Assembly: GCA_037355855.1 (NCBI GenBank)
Contig: CM074758.1
Span: 593,001 to 657,000 of the forward strand
Source of the DNA: Pseudo-nitzschia pungens
Lineage: Eukaryota > Bacillariophyta > Bacillariophyceae > Bacillariales > Bacillariaceae
DNA: 64,000 bases
Direction: 5' to 3'
The stretch's first letter is position 1, and each line of letters begins with the position of its first letter. Shown piece by piece: positions 40,693 through 51,336 of the stretch. The position numbers and the translations under genes were made by a program. The notes below the pieces were generated by a model, which had not been told where the DNA came from, did not search any database, and was given only the letters and a program-made list of their open reading frames with translations.

Positions 40693-42195
40693 TACTTTTC
40701 AAAAAAGAAAAGAAAAGATACGAGTTTGGATCGGATCGGATAGGATCGGATAGGATCGGATAGGATCGGATAGGATCGGATAGGATCCAGTTTGTCAATC
40801 AACTCGATGGATCACAGAGGGAATCTGGAATCAGCGTTGACGGAGGCAGACGGGTTGTGAGTTCGAATACCAGGTATTTTCGGTTCGTGAATTCTTGTCT
40901 TTATTTGGTATTATTGTTTGTTTGGAGGAATCAAACATTGCACAGAATCCGGAATTGGAAGGTTCGAGGAATTTTTGTTTTGTTTCGGAGTGAATTGTTT
41001 TGATTGATTGGTTGATTGGTTGATTGATGATTGATGATTTAGAGACGAAAACAAGGGAAACAAAGGAAACAAGCACGCAAAAAAACTCATCTCTTCCTCA
41101 AAAAGCGGTTGATGGTCATCGCGTTGGTTCGGGTCGTGCGTACCGTACGGCACAACGGGATTGTGATATGTATCATATGTATAGTATGTATTTAAAGTAT
41201 TATGACAGGAAGGTACGTTCATAATCTTACTGTCCGAGACCGAACAATTTTTTTTTTGTGTTTGTTCCTTCCTTCTTGCGTCGTTCATCGTGCGGCATGC
41301 CTCGTCCGTGTCGCCGCAGGCCGTCGCGGGCTGTGGTAAGGCCGTAATCCTCGGGATGGAGAAGAAGAATAGGACCGAGTTCTAATTTTGTTCCGGCCCA
41401 GCGCAACTTTTTACAGAAGAGAAAGAAGAGGGAAACGAAAATTCAAGCGTTGCCGATGAAATGACAGCTGCTTCGAACGCTGTATACCTAGTACTAGGTT
41501 TACGTATGAATGTTTCTTCTTCTCATCTTCAGCATCTTGTTTGCCAGTGACGACGTTCTTCGTGACAATACGGTGGTTTGGATTGTTATCATTATTTCAA
41601 TGAAGCATTATGAATTTATTTTGTCCAAATTCATTGCAGATTCAGATTCATCCGACGGCTTCTTCTTCGTGCGAATTCAGTGCGTGGTCTTCCTCGAAGC
41701 CATGATTCTTTGGCTTGCTTCTTCGAAGAATGAATCGTTTCGGATCTTTTTTTCTGAAATAATTTTAATGATAATGTTCTTCTTGTCGGATGACAAATCC
41801 GCAAGTGCTGTTTCGACCGCGGCAGTTTCGTCGGTTCGTTCTTCGCGTGTCACGAACCCAAACGGAGAACTTCTGCTTCCATTTGCGGCAGTTGGTGTGT
41901 GAGTCCATGAATCATGTTGGAATGTCACGGACGATCTTGCGAGGAGGAGTCCTCTCTGGAGAACCAAGAACGGTTCTCCAACAAGAAGAATGGAATCACG
42001 AACCCTGGTTTCCAAAGTCCGGATCGACAGAGGTTGTTGCGACACACAGCGCCATGTCGGTGGAAAGGTCCAAGCTTGCAGCAATTATGCATGGTAAAAG
42101 CTTGCTGCATTACAAAGTGGAATGTGTTCGGGCTGTCACTGAACACATCGCTATGTCCCCTGTCTTCGTAACCTCACACAATCAAACAAAAAGAG
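40693..42195. other. Intergenic, 5' side of the dioxygenase gene
   Basis: A 10-bp tandem repeat (GGATCGGATA) lies at about 40733-40788, immediately before the dioxygenase start. The rest is AT-rich, with GATTGGTT repeats near 41000-41035. No gene was recognised up to the tRNA cluster. Confidence 0.5.
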
Positions 42196-42267
42196 TTCTC
42201 TTACGGCGATTCGAACGCCGGATGCTTGATTCAAAGTCAAGAGTGATAACCACTTCACTATAAGAGA
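42196..42267 (-). tRNA. tRNA-Gln(UUG)
   Basis: The 72-nt cloverleaf has a perfectly paired acceptor stem (TCTCTTA/TAAGAGA), anticodon stem CTTGA/TCAAG, loop CTTTGAA with anticodon TTG, T-loop TTCGAAT and discriminator A73. It is the first of three same-strand tRNA genes. Confidence 0.92.
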
Positions 42268-42273
42268 CACCAA

Positions 42274-42346
42274 CAGCGAATGAGGGGATCGAACCCTCGA
42301 CCACACGATTAAGAGTCGTGCGCTCTGCCAACTGAGCTAATTCGGC
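42274..42346 (-). tRNA. tRNA-Lys(CUU)
   Basis: The 73-nt cloverleaf has anticodon stem CACGA/TCGTG, loop CTCTTAA with anticodon CTT, T-arm GAGGG/CCCTC and discriminator G73. One acceptor mismatch (2-71) is present. It lies 6 bp from tRNA-Gln. Confidence 0.92.
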
Positions 42347-42355
42347 AAGAAAGGG

Positions 42356-42428
42356 CGGACGATATGAGGATCGAACTCATGGCCTTGCGATTAACAGTCG
42401 CACGCTCTGCCAACTGAGCTAATCATCC
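42356..42428 (-). tRNA. tRNA-Asn(GUU)
   Basis: The 73-nt cloverleaf has acceptor GGATGAT/ATCGTCC, anticodon stem TGCGA/TCGCA, loop CTGTTAA with anticodon GTT, T-arm ATGAG/CTCAT and discriminator G73. Its anticodon arm is identical to the 14-base site next to the retrotransposon 5' LTR at 14800-14813. Confidence 0.94.
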
Positions 42429-43028
42429 CACTTCTTGTTGCTGTTGTATTCGCGTCACCGACCACGACTTGTGAATTGTGTCTGCGGTGATGGATTTATT
42501 TCGGTTGTAAGATTAGCCTTACCACGTGCGCTAGGAATCCAGTTCATCGTTGACACCTCCAACGACAGAGTTCCTTGGATTTCGGATTTTGTCTTCAACC
42601 AAACTCGAAACCGCGGGGCCAAAAATATGACCAAGATCGGCGGCCTACAGTAATTAACTCGTCGATCAAAACGAAAAAGAGGCAGAGTCGAAATACCGTA
42701 AGGTTACTTCTACGACTTAGTAAAAGTCCTTGTCGGTTGGCACTACTTGTACGAACTCGTAAGTTAACCTTACTTGGGATCTTTTTGCTTTTGAGATTGA
42801 GAGAGCGAGAACCATTGAGTCGTGTGATCTCGTTCCTATCTCCGAGGCCATCGAGGGAACCGGAACCACGAACCTTCCAAATCCATTACGGCAATTACAA
42901 TGATAGAAACTGCAACATCAACTGCAACTGCAGCATCGGCATCGGAATCGGATTCAGCATCAGCATCGACAGCGAGCTCAACCGGGACAACGAGAGCCTC
43001 CCGACATGCTGGGCAGCAACGAGGATCC
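42429..43028. other. Intergenic upstream of the aldo/keto-reductase-like gene
   Basis: GTAAGRTTA-type motifs occur at 42507-42523, about 42703 and about 42760. The open frame of the next gene extends upstream to an ATG at 42900, but those codons (Ala/Ser/Thr-rich) come before a better signal-peptide start. Confidence 0.45.
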
Positions 43029-43288
43029 ATGATCGCAACCGCCCTGCTGAAGCTGAAGCTGCGGCTTGTGCTTCGTATGGGATGGATGCTTCTGGCAGTC
43101 GTTCGTATCGGCCTCGCAACTACGGGAGCCGCCGCCTTTCCGGTCGGCCGTTCGTACCGATCCAGCCTCGTTCCCTCGAAGCTTTGGTCGATGGATCCCT
43201 CCGGAGAGATTCTCCTCCGCGCCACAAGGAAGAACGACAACAGTTGCAATGACAACAGCTACAACGACATCGACATTGACAACGAAAG

Positions 43289-43319
<31 letters not shown>

Positions 43320-44450
43320 AATCCTCGGTCTCCGATTTGGACCCATCGCCTCACCTCCAAATCCGGACTCCCCGTCTGCCGGTACGCCCTGGGAGGTGCG
43401 GCCCGGTCCACCCAGCCGGAGGAACTCCCGGCAGCCTACTGCAATGCCGTGGCGGCCCTCGGCCAAGACGCAGACAATGAAAACGACAACGACAACGACA
43501 ACGACCACAATCGCAACGACGCTAGCAAGAGCCCAAGCGTCGCCACCGCCGCCGCGCCCTTTTTGTTTTATTACAACCCCCACCGGTACCCGGATTTCAT
43601 GAGGGGAGTGAGCGACCTCGCCGACGGGCAGCAAGATTCCCCCAACCGCGAGGACCTCTTCTTGGCCAGCGGCGGGACGGACTTTTCCACGAGGGGAATG
43701 GAGGAGCGCCTATCGGATGCCCTTGCCTATTCCGGGGGGGACTACCTGGATTTGTTTGTGCTGGAATATGTCTGCCCGGGTGAATTGGGTGGGGACAACG
43801 AAAATGACGACGAAGTCGTCCGAGCTCTGCGTCTGGCCCGGTCCTGGATCCGTGAGGGCAGGGTCCGCTACGTCGCCGCCTCGACGCACTCGCACGCGGT
43901 CGGTGCCAAGCTGGCATCCCTGTCCCTCGCCGACCACGAAACGGAGAACGAGAAGAGCGAGGAAGAGGACGATCGACCGCGACCGATGCTGGATGCCATC
44001 ATGCTCCGGTACAACATGGCCCACGCCACCGCCGCCGAGGCCCTCTCGTTTCCCGTGTGCTCCTCGCGCTCCCTCCCGGTCCTGGCCTTTACCACGACCC
44101 GCTGGAACAGGCTCCAGGAGGGACACCCCGACTGGCCGACCGACAAGCCCGTTCCGACGACCCCGGACTGCCTGGGATTTGCGCTGCGAGGCAAGTGGTA
44201 CGGGGACACGAACCGGGACGCGGACACGAGAGAGAGAACGACCGAGACGACGAAGGAGGACGACCCGGGCGAGTGGCCGATCGAGATTGCCCTGCACTCG
44301 GCGCGGACCGTCGACGAGCTGCGAGAGGCCATGGAGTGTCTGTCGTACCCGGCACCGTCGCCGGAAGCGGCAACGTTGTGGCGAGACTACGGTGCCCTCA
44401 ACTGGAACGACAGAGACGGATTCGACGAGTATCCGGAAGAGCAGCGGTAG
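43029..44450 (+). CDS. Aldo/keto-reductase-like protein, possible plastid targeting
   Basis: I choose the ATG at 43029 because it begins a signal-peptide-like stretch (MIATALLKLKLRLVLRMGW, then LLAVVRIGLATTGAAAF). This gives 473 residues; the in-frame ATG at 42900 would add 43. GAAA|FPVG resembles the ASAFAP-type cleavage site of diatom plastid precursors, with Phe at +1. The mature part has aldo/keto-reductase-like blocks: CRYALGGAARS, DLFLASGG, a helix ending YLDLFVLEYV, ARSWIREGRVRYVAAST, LDAIMLRYNMAH, PVLAFTTTRWN and IALHSARTVDELREAM. Asn/Asp and Glu/Asn runs come from short tandem repeats. The family match is by motif order only, and the catalytic Tyr/Lys tetrad was not verified. Confidence 0.75.
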
Positions 44451-47135
44451 AATGGGAAACGAAACACTGTGCGGCGCTGTTACACGATAGTACGACACGA
44501 TACGATACGATACGATACGATACAAAATGCTATGGTGGGACACACAAATTGCGACAATTGCGTTTTTGGAACGGAGGAGGACGTGCCACATATACGCAAT
44601 CTGCTGTGCTGTACACAACAACCACAACAAGAACGAGTGTGGTACTATTGCGACACGGCGACCAAACCACACCCTCCGGGCAGCCGACATTGATCGACAT
44701 TGATGATCGCGGGAGGGAGGGAGATGGCATGGCATATCCTGTCATGTCATGTCATGGTATGCATCGTCGATGATCGTTGCGGAAACTCTCTCACGCATTC
44801 GGGCGAAAGGAGACGAAACAGTGGAAAGAGTTCGTTCGCACCCGAGAAGGGAAGTGGCCATTGGAATGCGCTGCTGGTTCGTACTGTGCTGTATAGAGTA
44901 AGGTCTTACCGCATTCATGGATAGTAAGAGTACTGTACCGTACATAACGACTCTGAAGCACAACATACCGTACAACATTCGTGCAACGTCTTGCTGCCAC
45001 AAACTATTGCTACCAAATACCGTTTTTCGAGATTTGTCACTGCGACACCTACACGCATGTACTATTCTACTCGTACAAGTACGGTTCATGCACGAATCAG
45101 TGAGGCAAATACCATACACTGATGCTGATCGTTCGAAGGGAGTTTTATTTCGCCACGAAATGAGTCACCATCCCACTTCCCCTTGGCTCCGAGGAAAAAG
45201 TCCTACCCAGAGAGAGGTAGTGGACAGTAGTTTCGCGAAACACAACTTTTTTCATTCGCATCGTGTGTCGCAGAACGAAGGAATCAATCAATCTATCTAT
45301 CAATCTTCCGGGGTTGACCGAGTTTCGATGTTGAAACTAGGACAGGGCCGGTTGACACTAGCAATGGAACAAAAAATAACACTACACGTGTCGTTCGCAC
45401 GCATCGTACTACGCGTACAACAATTCATACTACTACAAGTAACTACCTTGGCGCAACGCCATGCGACTGGATGCACCACGATTGGCTTTGATGCCTGCCT
45501 ACAGTATCACACCTATCGTTCGTTGATATCAGCAGAAAGGAAAGGTCTTGCGCGCATTGTTTGCCTTGCTTCGTGAGGAAGCAGAACCAGTTACCGCTGG
45601 TTTCGTAGCTGTGAATGCTCGTGCCCCACACGGGTTGGTATTCGTACGACTACTAGCTAGTACTACTAGCAATGGCAATCTCAGATTCATTCATCAATCA
45701 ACCATCGCAAAACTCTCCATGTTTGGAGAATGATGGAGTCAGTCTAATTACCGTACATGCAATCCTGTGATCCGGTAATATGTTTGACATCTTCTTGCGT
45801 TTCATCACTGCTACCGGTATGTCAGCCGGGCGGTGAACCTGCCTGTCCCGAGATCCGGGATGCTTGCTGACATCTTCGTGCCGTTTAGCTTCAAAAGTTC
45901 AACCAGTTGGTTCACTTACCGGTAAATCTTACCCTACGGTAACTTACATACCTATTACCTATCCTACCGGTATAATTCGAGATCGTTCTTGACGTCTTCT
46001 TTCCTTTTCTGTGTGCCACCTCCAAACGGGTAAGGTGTTAATATCCCCCCGTATGGGAGATAGCGTTCGCAATGGTACTCGTACTCGCCGGGACAAAACA
46101 ATGTCAAGGGACCGTTCCAAGACTTGATCAGTGTCCAATAAGTGAAGGATGTTGCTCCCGGACCCCAAAGTGCCAGCAATTATAATCGCTCCCCCAACCA
46201 TGGCAGGACACAGGATTAGAAAGAGCGAAATAATCCTCCATTAAACTCCCTGATGGCCAAAAGAGTTTTTTACGATGCGAAGTTTGTTGACACCAATGCT
46301 TCCATAGAACCACACGTTTCGACAGCTTTCAATCGTAACAGAAGGAGTCTAAGAAATACGATCTACATGCCTAGCCCATCAAAGTCCAATTCGGACCGTT
46401 GTGGAGTTGCCAGACTGGGAATGGCGAACGGCGTATTTATCACTTAACACAATGAAGCGCCACCAAATGGCGAACACCCTAATTAATATTCTAGAAACCG
46501 CGCAAGATCTGACTCATCCGTGTTGTCACAGTCCCACATTATTCACGAAGTTGGTTCCGCATAGGTCACTGACAACTTGGGAAGTTTGAATCTCGTGTCA
46601 CGAAAGTTCAGCTCCTTTACGGTTCCAGGGAAGTCGTGAAAGTCAGATGTTTCCCAAACTGTTTGGTACACGCCTACCTTCTCCTCTGTTTCTCTTCCGC
46701 AGACATCAACCCGAATCCGCAATGAGCCAATGAACGATTCTGCAAGGCTCGGGGTTATTTTTGTGCCGCGTACTTCCCTTTCAAAGAATGCTCGAGTCGT
46801 CTCTTTTCACAATTGAAACTTTCCGGAGAAAGACACGTTAACTGCTTGCAGCCGGATTTTTTCGTCACTCCCCCTGCAAATGCATGCGATAATACGAAGT
46901 AACCTGCAACGAGAATCACACAACACCACAAACTCATTTCTTCATCACACAATTTCAAATCCTGCTACGACACGAACGTGAAACCAATACATAATCTTAC
47001 TTGTGCTCGGGCCGTTGACATTCCTCCGAAATAACAATAATACCGCATTCTCGAGACCAACCACTCGAAACTCACAATTTCAAATCATTGCCAATACGCA
47101 AAGCCACCAATAACAAAATCATCACCACACCCACA
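44451..47135. other. Intergenic, 2.7 kb
   Basis: GATAC repeats (44497-44522) follow the stop codon of the reductase-like gene. CATGT repeats are near 44733-44758. GTAAGRTTA-type motifs lie near 44900 and at 45918-45951. A forward open frame at 44917-45576 has random-looking composition and is not called. Minus-strand fragments around 45960-46310 look vaguely protein-like but match nothing I know. Confidence 0.45.
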
Positions 47136-47897
47136 ATGAAGCGCCACCTTATCCCTCTGCAGCAGCAACTGCACCACCACTCCTTTCTTGGTAGCAACAT
47201 TGCGATTCTCGGACAATGCCGGCCTCTGATGAACAACAGAGACAATGACCGAGAAGCCAAGCGGCAAAAGCTCGACAAAGCCCACGAAGAACTCCAGCAG
47301 CCACCGTCGCTCCCCAACTCCAAGACCGGACAGGAAGAACAGCATCGAATGGACATCTTGTCCTCGGCAGCTTCTATGTTCTCCACCAGAGACCTGATCC
47401 CAGAGCTGTTCCAAGCAAAACCACGAGAACAACGAGAAAACGAAGCTCGATCCTCCCCGAACGATGCCCTTGCATCCGCACAACAACGAGACCAAGACAA
47501 CAAGAGCGCCACTAGCGCCTCCGCACCCAACACCCCGTTCGTTCTCGGCCCCGCCACACGAAGAACCAGCCGAAGCGTCAGTCTCTGCGATGACGACGAT
47601 TACAAGTCCTACCAAATGGAGCTCCCGCCTTCTGTGTCTCGGTCGTTGAACAACTGCAATATCTGTTACAAGCAAAGCGAGAACAACGCGACCGCCCCGA
47701 ATCATCTCCGGCGGTGCCCCATCCACAACCTCCCCTCTCCACCAAGACTCCCGAGACCCGAGGAAGTGGTTTCCATGGTTGCCCCGCTGTCCGCTCCCAA
47801 GACCGAACACGACTTCAGTTTGTTCCTATCGACAAGAATATACGGGGGCATGAAACTGTCTGCGGAGCACGAGGTCACGATAAGAATAATAAATTGA
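47136..47897 (+). CDS. Hypothetical protein
   Basis: The frame from the ATG at 47136 (context ACAATGA) encodes 253 residues with no intron. The N-terminus is Gln/His-rich (PLQQQLHHH), the middle is polar and charged, and RRTSRSVSL could be a kinase target. Near the C-terminus CNICYK and RRCPIHNLP form a possible small Cys/His metal site, then STRIYGGMKLS. I do not recognise the family. Codon-like structure and an ordinary C-terminal section favour a real gene, perhaps nuclear or regulatory, but no function is claimed. Confidence 0.5.
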   Translation: MKRHLIPLQQQLHHHSFLGSNIAILGQCRPLMNNRDNDREAKRQKLDKAHEELQQPPSLPNSKTGQEEQHRMDILSSAASMFSTRDLIPELFQAKPREQRENEARSSPNDALASAQQRDQDNKSATSASAPNTPFVLGPATRRTSRSVSLCDDDDYKSYQMELPPSVSRSLNNCNICYKQSENNATAPNHLRRCPIHNLPSPPRLPRPEEVVSMVAPLSAPKTEHDFSLFLSTRIYGGMKLSAEHEVTIRIIN

Positions 47898-50211
47898 AAA
47901 CCGAAGTACGACTCGAGGGAATGCTATTTTACATTACATCAACTATAACTACACACCGTTGGTGCGACTATAAAAACAACACTAATTTATCATCTTGATG
48001 CCAAGTTTTCTATTTCTACATGCCTAGCACTTTAGTTGAGCAAGCAAGGCATTGGTTGAGTGATCCGTTCGTTCGTTCGTTCGTTCGTTCTCTCGAATTG
48101 ATATTGCTCCTACCATTCAACATTTACGGGTGATCCATAATCGTTCAGAAGACTGACACAATCATCATCACGTGCTGATTGTCCGTCGCCACCAGTTATC
48201 ATATCCCCACCGCACATTAGCGATCGACCTACCAGCCTTCTTTCGGCCGTTTTTACGGCCTGAGATGAATACAGAAACAAGGGTTCTTTTTCTACTCTTC
48301 CAAAAGCGGATTCTCGTATCCAATGGTTCAAGTCGGAGTCGGTGTGGAACAAGCGAAACTGCAGGAATCGAAAATGATGTGACCTACAATCATACGTCGT
48401 CATCATTGTCGGACCCAATGAGAATTAAGTACTCTGTTTCTTAATGGGCATTTGGATTGTTCTTTATTTATTTGGACGTGCCTACCGATTATTGGACGAT
48501 GCTTCAACATCGGAAGCCATGTGTCAAGCACAAGCGGTTTTTCAATCTTGTTCCTCACGGGCCATTGAATACTGCATTGCAGTTTCGTGACTCATTCAAG
48601 ACCAAACCAAGGTACGGAACAATGACGGCATCGTCGAATGTTCGATGACCAATGACAAACTACCGTATGACCCATTTCGAAAGGGTTCCAGCTCGCAGTG
48701 TTACTTCGTAACCTTTCGATTCGTATAATAGTATTTGTTTTGAGATGGATCGGAATGATAATAATCACAATTACGTGTGCCTTAGCGAATTCTATCGATC
48801 ACTATTTTTTGTTCTGCGATTTTTGGTCGTTCCATAGAAAACTATTGGTAGAATAATTGTTGTGTTATTGTACTAGTAACATTAGCAGTTTCTTACCACA
48901 CAGTAAATTCTAGGATATTTCGATAGTGTAACAGGATCTGTACAACTTGACACACGTCAATTAATTAAAATGCTCTTTCTGTTGTGTCAAATTTTTCATG
49001 GGAAGTTCATTCTGCTTTGCACGTGGAGGGCTGACATTTTTCATACGTTGACTTCGTTCATCAAACCATAGAAGCCTTGCTGACCGCAGGACCCTAGTAC
49101 TAGTACTACTAGTAGTAGAAACAGTTCCAAGCTGCAGAGTTGAAGACTGGTGTTGCACCCAGGAAACCTTGCTGCGTTCTTGATACCCACCAGGAAACCT
49201 AAGGTTACTGCGTTCTTGATGAATGATAGTGCCAAAAGAGAAAAACAACAGCAATGGTGAAAAGCCTTCATGGCTAGGCTATAGGAGTACACGTAGCAAC
49301 AACAGAATGATGCCACCAGCATGATTGTTGTCGTACAGTACAAGAAGAAATGATGCTACTACTTGGTTGTGGAACAATACTAGTAGTATCACTACTATCA
49401 AGCAAGGATGCAACAAAGAATGAAAAGTACGAATGTTAGTAGCACTTTCACTTGTTCATTGATTACTACTCGTAATTGATTGTGTTGTCCCTTCTTCCCT
49501 CTGTGCAAGAAACGATGTGTTTTTCTGGCAAATTCATCATGGATCCAAATGTTCTCTGGCAACAGAGGTTGCAGCTGGCTGATCAAGATCCTTTCTTCCA
49601 TTTGCTCGTGAGGAGGAGTTCCTCGTAGTAGACGCCCTTCTTAGTTATCCTTCATAGTAGTAGTACTATTAGCTCTGTTGGGAGCAACCCACCACGAGGA
49701 GTGCTGCTGGTACTACAAGTAGTACTAGTAGTATTGCGATAGTTCCACCAGCAGGACTATTGGTGATGCCGAAAAATGTCTTCTTCGTAACACTGCACGA
49801 CATTGATTTTCGAGTTTTTGTTGATATGTAGATTAAGGAGATGGACTGAGGGACTTGTTTCGTAAACTAAGATGTATGTCCCTGGGAAACCAAATTTTGT
49901 TCCTCCAACAGCAACAACAAACAAAGTAGGGTAAGTTTACGAAGTGGTTCGAAGCAAAATCACGAGTCGGAAAACAGTTTTTATTTTGCTAGTACGTACG
50001 TGTTTGGGGCTTCTACTTATGTACGTACGTACGCCGAAGACCGAGCCAGTATGCACTTGATTCCTCAAATCAAGGAACGCAATGAGAAAGGAGTCGAAAC
50101 TCGAAACGACCGAAGTCCAAAGCATTCCTTCCATCTGTATTGCCGAAGCAACATCATTTCTGGCTCAGACAGTGGAATCAATCCATCACGGCCTTGTTCA
50201 ACCGTTCGCAA
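47898..50211. other. AT-rich intergenic region with TACTAGTA repeats
   Basis: TACTAGTA/AGTAGTACTAG tracts occur near 49095-49125, 49377-49400 and 49655-49735. A GTTC repeat is at about 48066-48090. Near 49990-50035 lies an ACGTACGT-rich block. No gene was recognised. Confidence 0.5.
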
Positions 50212-51336
50212 ATGCCACCACTGCGTCTCGCGCTCGGGGTTGGGTTGCTCTGTTGCGTCGGTGGTCTGCCAATCGCCCAAGGGTGGACATCGACGTCGAC
50301 AGGGAGAACGTCGACATCGACGCGGACAATGAGGCCGGGAGGGGCTCTTTCGCCGGTTGCGGTTCCGTTCCTTCGCGCAACCTCGAGCGATGGGATCGGT
50401 ACAGGGTTGGCCTCGGAGCACGCCACAACTCGAAACGAAGACCGCGATGATGCGTCCGCCACGACTGGCAAGCATGTGCGAGCGCTCATCGCAACCGCAG
50501 CCCTCGCCTCCACCTGCGTCCTGTTTCCGGTTCCCGAAAGCTTCGCGGCAACGCCGACGACGACTCCAGCTCCATCCGCCGGCGTCGTTTCTTCCAACCA
50601 CTACCGCTGCCCGAAAATGGTTGCGTCGCAAACGCTCGGGATCCAGAACGTTGTGCGGCAATCCACCAAGATATCTCGACCCATGGCATTGGGTTCGTTG
50701 GAAGCGGCGACTTCGTATTGCCCGATGGAAGCGAGCGACTCGTACGATGCTTCCGAGGACGCGTACTCCGTCCGGGGACTGATCTACCTGCCCTCTGGCG
50801 GCAACCGGGAAGTCCGGGAGGAATCGAATCGCGGCGACGGAACGCAGCAGCAGCAGCAGCAGCAGCTTCCGCAAGCGTTGTCAACGTCGTCCGATTCGTC
50901 CCTGGTCGTCACCGTCCGGAGTTCCCGGGATCTTTCGTCGTCGATTCTGCTCATGGGTGCCAGAATCCCCATGGCGCAGATCGAGTCCTTTCCCGTGAGC
51001 TTTGTCCTGTCGTCTGGAAATTTCTTGATGGCCGACACGGCCTGGGAGCGGTCCATCCTCGACGCCTCCGACGACTTGTCCGTGACGGCGAGGGTGGTGT
51101 GCGACGAAACAAGTAGCGGCAGCAGGAGCAGCAACGGCGGTGGCAATGGCAATGGCAATGGCAGTGGATGTCCATCGCAAGAACTGGAGGGGAACGGCAT
51201 TGCGCGAACCCTCCTGGTGCCCAACATCGGCGGCGGTGACGACAGCGACAGCGACAACGAATTCCGAAAGGTCCGGGGGGCGGCGTCCATTCGGTTGGGC
51301 AGGGCCTCCGCTCCCGATGCCCTGTACACGTGGTGA
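50212..51336 (+). CDS. Probable thylakoid-lumen protein with a YbaY/YscW-like domain (tentative)
   Basis: The ATG at 50212 is preferred over 50140 because it begins a clean signal peptide (LALGVGLLCCVGGLPIAQG). The protein has 374 residues. A Ser/Thr/Arg-rich stretch (TSTSTGRTSTSTRTM) with Trp at +1 fits a plastid transit peptide. A second hydrophobic segment follows (ALIATAALASTCVLF, then PESFAA), as expected of a thylakoid transfer domain with an AxA-like cleavage site. The mature domain has VRGLIYLP, SLVVTVRSSRDLSSSILLMG, a FPVSFVL strand, a DLSVTARVVC strand and a Gly/Ser/Asn low-complexity insert before RTLLVP. This resembles the beta-sandwich of YbaY/YscW-type proteins, but only loosely. 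The function is unknown. Confidence 0.65.
   Translation: MPPLRLALGVGLLCCVGGLPIAQGWTSTSTGRTSTSTRTMRPGGALSPVAVPFLRATSSDGIGTGLASEHATTRNEDRDDASATTGKHVRALIATAALASTCVLFPVPESFAATPTTTPAPSAGVVSSNHYRCPKMVASQTLGIQNVVRQSTKISRPMALGSLEAATSYCPMEASDSYDASEDAYSVRGLIYLPSGGNREVREESNRGDGTQQQQQQQLPQALSTSSDSSLVVTVRSSRDLSSSILLMGARIPMAQIESFPVSFVLSSGNFLMADTAWERSILDASDDLSVTARVVCDETSSGSRSSNGGGNGNGNGSGCPSQELEGNGIARTLLVPNIGGGDDSDSDNEFRKVRGAASIRLGRASAPDALYTW

Noticed and set aside
44917..45576. Forward open frame of 219 codons
   Set aside because: Random-looking composition, no domain, and inside a motif-rich spacer.
45959..46313. Minus-strand fragments with protein-like stretches
   Set aside because: No consistent frame and no family recognised; could be a gene relic, but unsupported.
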